Source: CAYRTV01 sp964505785
Lineage (GTDB): Bacteria > Acidobacteriota > Aminicenantia > Aminicenantales > Aminicenantaceae
DNA length: 9,411 nt
Direction: 5' to 3'
NCBI GenBank assembly: GCA_964505785.1
Contig: CAZDJZ010000046.1
Location: 1-9,411, forward strand
Position 1 is the stretch's first letter. Every line of letters begins with the position of its first letter. Positions 5,096 through 9,411 of this stretch are shown one piece after another. The notes under the pieces were generated by a model that was given only the letters and a program-made list of their open reading frames with translations, was not told where the DNA came from and made no database searches. The translations under genes and the position numbers were made by a program.

Positions 5096-5716
5096 ATGCC
5101 GAAGATCAAGCCGTTTGAAAAATATGCCGGAGAATATGAGAATTGGTTTGAGCGGAACCGGGACCTATATAGAGCCGAGCTTAAGGCCGTTTGGGAACTT
5201 ATGCCTCACTTTGATAAAGGCTTGGAAATCGGCGTAGGAACAGGGCGGTTTGCCGCTCCATTAAATATCAAGTTTGGGGTGGAGCCGTCTCCCAAAATGG
5301 CGGAAAAAGCGGAGCAAAGAGGAATTGAAGTATCCCAGGGCATAGCGGAAAACCTTCCCTTTTCAGACGAAGAATTCGATTTAGTTCTGATGGTGACCAC
5401 GATATGTTTTGTCGATGATATTCCCCAATCCTTATCAGAAGCTCACCGTGTTCTGAAACAAGACGGATATGTTCTATTAGGATTTATCGACAAAGACAGT
5501 GAACTGGGACAAAAATATCAGAACAAGCGCCAAAAAAGCCGTTTTTACCGGCAGGCGGTTTTCGTATCCACAGCTGAGATGCTGGACCTTCTGCAAAAAG
5601 CCGGCTTTAAAACGCATCAAACCCGGCAGGTCCTTATTCCAGGAGAGCCGTCCGATGCCGTTCATGCCGGATTCGGGAAGGGTTCATTTGTTGTTATCAG
5701 AAGTACAAAAACATAA
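5096..5716 (+). CDS. Class I SAM-dependent methyltransferase (Methyltransf_11 type)
   Basis: This 206-residue cytoplasmic protein transfers a methyl group from S-adenosylmethionine. The acceptor is not predictable. IKPFEKYAGEYENWF (4-18) is the family's usual N-terminus. Motif I is LEIGVGTGRFA (43-53). The ribose-binding acidic residue is probably E63 in GVEPSPKM. GIAENLPFSDEEFDLVLM (82-99) carries the adenine-side and motif II elements, and EAHRVLKQDGYVLLGF (115-130) is motif III. The start at 5096 fits the family's length, since TAA lies two codons upstream in frame, but no Shine-Dalgarno is present within 15 bases. The next gene begins 11 bp after its stop, so the two are almost surely co-transcribed. 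The divergent flavodoxin operon lies to the left. The acceptor could be a small molecule or a quinone-like compound. Confidence 0.9.
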   Translation: MPKIKPFEKYAGEYENWFERNRDLYRAELKAVWELMPHFDKGLEIGVGTGRFAAPLNIKFGVEPSPKMAEKAEQRGIEVSQGIAENLPFSDEEFDLVLMVTTICFVDDIPQSLSEAHRVLKQDGYVLLGFIDKDSELGQKYQNKRQKSRFYRQAVFVSTAEMLDLLQKAGFKTHQTRQVLIPGEPSDAVHAGFGKGSFVVIRSTKT

Positions 5717-5727
5717 TGTGAGGACAC

Positions 5728-7824
5728 ATGAAAGACGAAAAAACCAACAGGCTGATCCATGAAAAGAGCCCTTATCTCCTGCAGCATGCCTATAATCCAG
5801 TGAACTGGTATCCCTGGGGAGACGAAGCGTTTGAAGCCGCCCGTAAACAGGATAAGCCGGTTTTTTTATCCATCGGATATTCCACATGCCACTGGTGTCA
5901 TGTCATGGAGCAAGAGTCATTCGAAGATCCGGAAGCCGCGGCTTTGATCAATCAGGTCTTTATTCCGGTTAAAGTGGACCGGGAGGAGCGGCCGGATCTG
6001 GACAACTATTTCATGACCATCTGCCAGATGATGACCGGCCGCGGCGGTTGGCCTATGACGATCTTTTTAACCCCGGATAAAACACCTTTTTTCGCCGCCA
6101 CCTACCTTCCCAAAATCAGCCGCTTCGGACAGACCGGGTTGATGGAATTGATTCCAAAAATTCAAGATATCTGGACACAGAGGCGAAATGATGTCCTTCA
6201 ATCCGGCCGGCAGATTATAGAGGCCATACAGCCGCCGGACAGGCCGGATATGGAAGAGGACCTGCAGTCAGGAATACTGGACCGCGCTTTTCAGGCATTA
6301 GCTGCAAGCTTTGATGCCGAATATGGCGGATTCGGGGGCGCTCCCAAATTTCCAACTCCGCATAATATCGGTTTTCTGCTGCGGTACGGGAGCCGGAAGA
6401 ATGAGGACCGGGCCCGGTCGATGGCCGATTCAACCTGCCGCCGGATGCAGGCCGGGGGAATCTTCGACCATATCGGTTACGGATTTCACCGATATTCTAC
6501 GGATGCCCGCTGGATACTGCCTCACTTTGAGAAAATGCTTTATGACCAGGCCTTATTGACGATGGCTTATTTGGAAACATTCCAAATGACTCAGGCCTAC
6601 CGTCACCGTAAAACCGCCGAGGATATCTGCGCATATGTGCTGCGGGATATGACATCACCCGAAGGCGGATTTTACTCCGCCGAAGACGCCGACAGTGAGG
6701 GCCGGGAAGGCCGGTTTTACACCTGGACCTGGCAGGAACTGGAAAATGCCCTGTCTTCCGAAGAAATGGATTTTCTAATCAGGGCCTATCCCCTGGCCCG
6801 GGACGGGAATTTCATCCCGGAGGCCGGCGAGGAAAACCGGGAGGAAAACCTTCTTTATCTGAACCGGACGGCGGCGGATACGGCCGCCCGCCTCGGTCTG
6901 GAAGAAAGGGAATTCGATCAGCGGTTTGAGCCCATTCGAATGAAGCTCTTCCGCATCCGGGAAAAACGCCCGCGGCCGCTGCGGGATGATAAAATTCTGA
7001 CCGATTGGAACGGGCTGATGATCGCCGCGCTGGCGAAAGCGGGCCGGGTTCTGGACCGCTCCGATTATCTGGATGCCGCCGCAAAGGCCGCCGCATTTAT
7101 TTGGGACAAGCTCCGGAAACCGGATAATGAACTGCTTCACCGCTATCGCGACGGGGAAGCCGCCATATCCGGCTTTCTGGATGATTATGCCTTTTTCATC
7201 TGGGGACTGCTCGAACTTTATGCATCCACTTGGGAGCCGGATTATCTGGAAAAAGCATCCCGCCTCAATCATATCATGCTTGATAAGTTATGGGATGAAC
7301 ACACCGGCTCTTTGGCTTTCTCGGAGCCCCGGCCTGATTTTCCTGGTTTGGACCGGAAGAGCTATCATGACGGCGCTGTGCCCTCCGGTCAATCCGCGGC
7401 CATGCTGAATCTTCTGCGGCTGGGACGGATCACGGGAAATCCGGGACTGGAGACCAAAGCCGCCCGGATTGCCCGGGCCGCTTCCCCGGATGTCCGGCGT
7501 TTTCCCACCGGCTTCAGTTTCCTTTTACAGGCGCTGGATTTCGCCCTCAGCCCCTCTCGCGAAGTCATCATCACCGGAGATCCCGGTGCCGTCGATACCC
7601 GGAAACTGGCGCAGACCCTGCACCGCGCCTTTATTCCACATGCCGCTGTTATTTATGTTCCGCCCGGCAAAAAAGCCGAAAAGATCAATAAACTGGCGCC
7701 CTTCACCAAAGACTACCCGCCGGAAGGCCGGGCCGCCGCCTATGTTTGCACAAACTATTCCTGTCAGCGTCCGGTTCATAACCCGGAAGAAATGCTGGCT
7801 CTGCTTTCGGCTGCAGGACAATGA
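5728..7824 (+). CDS. YyaL/Spata20-type protein: thioredoxin-like domain plus six-hairpin barrel
   Basis: This 698-residue member of the conserved DUF255 family (bacterial YyaL, human SPATA20) has the usual family length. RLIHEKSPYLLQHAYNPVNW (8-27) is its diagnostic start. The thioredoxin-like domain follows with C54-H-W-C57 in STCHWCHVMEQESF, then VKVDREERPDLD and GRGGWPMTIFLTP. From about residue 185 an alpha/alpha toroid of the sugar-epimerase/six-hairpin glycosidase type runs on, with EYGGFGGAPKFPTP, GGIFDHIGYGFHRYSTD, HFEKMLYDQALL, DADSEGREGRFYTW and DDKILTDWNG all intact. The C-terminus keeps the family AYVC-x4-C (C674, C679). Activity is not established: a protein disulfide/redox role is inferred from CxxC, and no glycan substrate is known. 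No signal peptide is visible, so it is likely cytoplasmic. GAGGA (5720-5724) is only three bases from the ATG. Its synonymous sites are richer in G and C than those of the methyltransferase before it. Confidence 0.93.
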   Translation: MKDEKTNRLIHEKSPYLLQHAYNPVNWYPWGDEAFEAARKQDKPVFLSIGYSTCHWCHVMEQESFEDPEAAALINQVFIPVKVDREERPDLDNYFMTICQMMTGRGGWPMTIFLTPDKTPFFAATYLPKISRFGQTGLMELIPKIQDIWTQRRNDVLQSGRQIIEAIQPPDRPDMEEDLQSGILDRAFQALAASFDAEYGGFGGAPKFPTPHNIGFLLRYGSRKNEDRARSMADSTCRRMQAGGIFDHIGYGFHRYSTDARWILPHFEKMLYDQALLTMAYLETFQMTQAYRHRKTAEDICAYVLRDMTSPEGGFYSAEDADSEGREGRFYTWTWQELENALSSEEMDFLIRAYPLARDGNFIPEAGEENREENLLYLNRTAADTAARLGLEEREFDQRFEPIRMKLFRIREKRPRPLRDDKILTDWNGLMIAALAKAGRVLDRSDYLDAAAKAAAFIWDKLRKPDNELLHRYRDGEAAISGFLDDYAFFIWGLLELYASTWEPDYLEKASRLNHIMLDKLWDEHTGSLAFSEPRPDFPGLDRKSYHDGAVPSGQSAAMLNLLRLGRITGNPGLETKAARIARAASPDVRRFPTGFSFLLQALDFALSPSREVIITGDPGAVDTRKLAQTLHRAFIPHAAVIYVPPGKKAEKINKLAPFTKDYPPEGRAAAYVCTNYSCQRPVHNPEEMLALLSAAGQ

Positions 7825-7880
7825 GGCACGCTTGAATTATATTATGGAGAGAAATGTCTTATCTGTCGAGGCAGCCTAAG

Positions 7881-7907
7881 ATTCCCGTCACATCATTCCG
7901 GGAATGA
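7881..7907. repeat. Palindromic spacer element between the yyaL-like gene and surE
   Basis: TCATTCC-G-GGAATGA (7893-7907) is a perfect 7-bp palindrome with a one-base centre. A competing hairpin pairs ATTCCCG (7881-7887) with CGGGAAT (7899-7905). No T-run follows, so it is not a clear intrinsic terminator. It resembles the GTCATTCC-type intergenic repeats common in bacterial genomes and may mark the operon boundary. Confidence 0.45.
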
Positions 7908-7930
7908 CATGGGGTGATTACATTTTCGGG

Positions 7931-7959
7931 TTTCCGCAGGGCCGCATTTGTGTTAAAAT
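7931..7959 (+). promoter_or_regulatory. surE promoter, extended -10
   Basis: TG-T-TAAAAT (7951-7959) is an extended -10 with 5 of 6 matches to the consensus. TTTCCG (7931-7936) lies 17 bp upstream as a weak -35. The predicted start near 7966 lies inside the longer ORF that begins at GTG 7914. This supports the shorter surE start at 7989. Confidence 0.45.
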
Positions 7960-7988
7960 CCTTTTTTAAAAAAAAGACTGGAATGACT

Positions 7989-8762
7989 ATGAAGCCACTT
8001 ATACTTCTGACTAACGACGATGGATTTTTTGCCGAAGGTATTCAAATTCTCGAAAAATCGGTTTCTGATTTGGGCGATGTTTATATCATAGCCCCTGACC
8101 GGGAACGCAGCGCCACCTCCCTTGCCTTGACGCTCCATCATCCTCTTAGAGTCAAACCTGCATCAGAAAAAGTTTATGCGGTCGATGGAACCCCTGCTGA
8201 CTGCATTTACTTGGCGCTGCAAAAACTTCTCCCCCGCAAACCCGACCTTATTTTATCAGGAATCAATCCGGGTCCTAACCTTGGGCAGCAAGATATTTCT
8301 TATTCCGGGACTGTCGCCGGGGCCGTTCAGGGAACCTTTCTCCAGATCACTTCGGTCGCCCTCTCCTGCTTGCCGGATAAGGACGGTACCTGTCACTTTG
8401 ATATGGCCTCCCGTTTTGCCAAAAGCCTGGCCAAGCGTTTATTAAAAAATAAGCTGCCCCAGGGTATTAGTCTGAATATCAATATTCCTCCGCCCCCTAT
8501 AAAAGGAATAAAAACAGCTAAACTGGGGGAAAAACGCTATAATCCTGAAATTGTTGTCAAAAAAGATCCCAGGCAGCGGGATTACTACTGGATCGGAACC
8601 GGTCACCCGAAAGCTATGGGGGACAAGAACAGTGATGTCCGCATCATCGAAGAAGGATACATCACGGTCACACCACTCCACCGCGACCTGACAGACTATA
8701 ACTGGCTCACTTCGTCCGGCCTCGATTCCTATCTGAACGGATTGCAAGATGAAATGGCTTAG
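7989..8762 (+). CDS. surE: 5'/3'-nucleotidase SurE
   Basis: SurE is a metal-dependent phosphatase that removes phosphate from nucleoside 5'- and 3'-monophosphates and short polyphosphate, and it is linked to stationary-phase survival. From ATG 7989 it has 257 residues (E. coli has 253). The metal site is complete: LLTNDDGFFAEGI gives D10 and D11, APDRERSATS gives S41, and SGINPGPNLG gives N93. VDGTPADCIYLAL (65-77) and YSGTVAGA (105-112) are the usual family blocks. The frame can be extended to GTG 7914. The added 25 residues are not family sequence, and they overlap the palindrome and the probable promoter. TGGA (7979-7982) is correctly spaced for 7989. Its stop overlaps the next gene by 14 bp, so surE and the DedA gene are translationally coupled, as in other surE loci that carry a DedA/YqaA gene. 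Confidence 0.95.
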   Translation: MKPLILLTNDDGFFAEGIQILEKSVSDLGDVYIIAPDRERSATSLALTLHHPLRVKPASEKVYAVDGTPADCIYLALQKLLPRKPDLILSGINPGPNLGQQDISYSGTVAGAVQGTFLQITSVALSCLPDKDGTCHFDMASRFAKSLAKRLLKNKLPQGISLNINIPPPPIKGIKTAKLGEKRYNPEIVVKKDPRQRDYYWIGTGHPKAMGDKNSDVRIIEEGYITVTPLHRDLTDYNWLTSSGLDSYLNGLQDEMA

Positions 8763-9342
8763 ACGCCTCTACGATTGGGTGCTGCACTGGGCGGAAACGC
8801 CTTATGGGCCGGCCGCTTTATTTTTACTGGCATTTGCGGAAAGTTCTTTCTTCCCCATTCCTCCGGACCCGCTCTTAATCGCCATGTGTTTAGGAAAAAT
8901 CAAAAAGTCCTGGCGGTTTGCTTTCATCACATCTATCGCATCCGTGCTCGGCGGCATGCTCGGGTATGGCATCGGGCTGGGTCTTTGGGAATCGGTGGAT
9001 ACCTTCTTTTTCAAATACATCCCCGGATTTTCTCCCGAGGCGTTTCAAAATGTGCTGGCACATTATCAGGCCAGCGGTTTCTGGTATGTTTTTATGGCCG
9101 GGTTCACACCTATTCCATATAAAATATTCACTATCGCTTCTGGTGTATTCCAGCTCAACTTTTTCTTATTTGTCCTCGCCTCCTCCATAAGCCGGTCATT
9201 GCGTTTCTTCGCTATCGCTGGATTATTTAGAAAATTCGGACCGGGGATCAAAGAATTTATTGACAAGTATTTTAATATTCTGGCGGTATTGTTCTTTGTC
9301 CTGCTGGTGGGCGGATTCCTGGTCATCCGGCATATTTTTTAA
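8749..9342 (+). CDS. YqaA-type DedA/VTT-domain inner-membrane protein
   Basis: This 197-residue integral membrane protein belongs to the DedA (SNARE-associated/VTT) superfamily, YqaA branch. Other members act as proton-driven or lipid transporters, including undecaprenyl-phosphate flippases. The exact substrate of this branch is not known. FLLAFAESSFFPIPPDPLLIAM (25-46) carries the conserved acidic residue and proline re-entrant loop. Hydrophobic segments follow at about 58-80 and 110-147. The signature GFTPIPYKIFTIASG (118-132) and a conserved basic patch, SISRSLRFFAIAGL (146-159), are both present. A last transmembrane helix covers about 174-193. The ATG lies inside the surE end (14-bp overlap), with GGA at 8739-8741 as a weak ribosome site. 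In related loci pcm or nlpD may follow, but none is in the window. After the stop only a T-run and dispersed repeats are seen. Confidence 0.9.
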   Translation: MKWLRRLYDWVLHWAETPYGPAALFLLAFAESSFFPIPPDPLLIAMCLGKIKKSWRFAFITSIASVLGGMLGYGIGLGLWESVDTFFFKYIPGFSPEAFQNVLAHYQASGFWYVFMAGFTPIPYKIFTIASGVFQLNFFLFVLASSISRSLRFFAIAGLFRKFGPGIKEFIDKYFNILAVLFFVLLVGGFLVIRHIF

Positions 9343-9343
9343 A

Positions 9344-9411
9344 TCAAACCGCAAACCGTAAAACGCGAAACGCAAAATGACGACCTTATCTAATTCAATG
9401 TCATCCTGAGC
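9344..9411 (+). repeat. Composite dispersed repeat, copy 2 (cut by the window end)
   Basis: An A-rich module of overlapping AAACCGCAAACCG and AAAACGCGAAACGC units (9346-9375) is followed after about 25 bp by GTCATCCTGAGC (9400-9411), where the window stops. The minus strand at 1580-1498 has the same two modules in the same order, with the starts of the modules 46 bp apart there and 54 bp apart here. The copies are alike in layout, not identical in sequence. Confidence 0.5.

Noticed and set aside
6775..7272. Minus-strand ORF of 165 residues inside the yyaL-like gene
   Set aside because: The plus strand carries intact YyaL motifs across this stretch. The antisense frame is open because of GC-ended codons and shows no domain.
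7881..7907. Intrinsic terminator after the yyaL-like gene
   Set aside because: A stem can form, but no T-run follows on either strand close to it. It is better described as a palindromic spacer.

Overview
The window reads as ordinary chromosomal sequence from a Gram-negative-type bacterium, probably a fragment of a metagenome-derived assembly. A MerR-family gene lies upstream of tRNA-Pro(GGG), a neighbourhood I recall from several proteobacterial lineages, and a surE gene is coupled to a YqaA-type DedA gene. Together with the AMP-binding/flavodoxin pair and short dispersed intergenic repeats, this would suit a Desulfobacterota-like or Aminicenantota-like anaerobe. No marker here settles the phylum.

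Layout, left to right. Bases 1-106 are about 71% GC and encode, on the + strand, a fragment resembling the N-terminal region of a type I restriction HsdR subunit. Bases 86-712 (minus) are the N-terminal half of the RarA/MgsA AAA+ ATPase. The two share bases 86-106, 21 bp that fit both genes on opposite strands, and both genes break off there, so this end looks like an assembly chimera. A divergent MerR regulator (889-1239) follows. Next come 397 bp without a gene that carry dispersed repeats and a strong hairpin, then tRNA-Pro(GGG) at 1637-1710. A small secreted lipocalin-like protein of unknown function (2032-2460) is convergent with a two-gene minus-strand operon. That operon runs from a flavodoxin-family protein (4439-4921) into a long-chain acyl-CoA synthetase (2472-4388).

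From an AT-rich divergent intergenic region, a second operon runs rightward: a class I SAM methyltransferase (5096-5716) and, 11 bp later, a 698-residue YyaL/Spata20-type protein (5728-7824) with a thioredoxin-like CHWC domain. After a palindromic spacer come surE (start best placed at 7989) and an overlapping yqaA-like DedA membrane protein (8749-9342). The window ends in a second copy of the composite intergenic repeat seen near 1500.

The genes fall into independent housekeeping modules: replication-fork maintenance, fatty-acid activation with electron transfer, nucleotide/survival phosphatase with envelope lipid handling, and a poorly understood redox-domain protein with a methyltransferase. 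I see no convincing new multi-gene system. The points most worth a second look are the 21-bp dual-coding junction, the two-part dispersed repeat, the in-frame leader ORF before the methyltransferase, and the near-leaderless rarA start.
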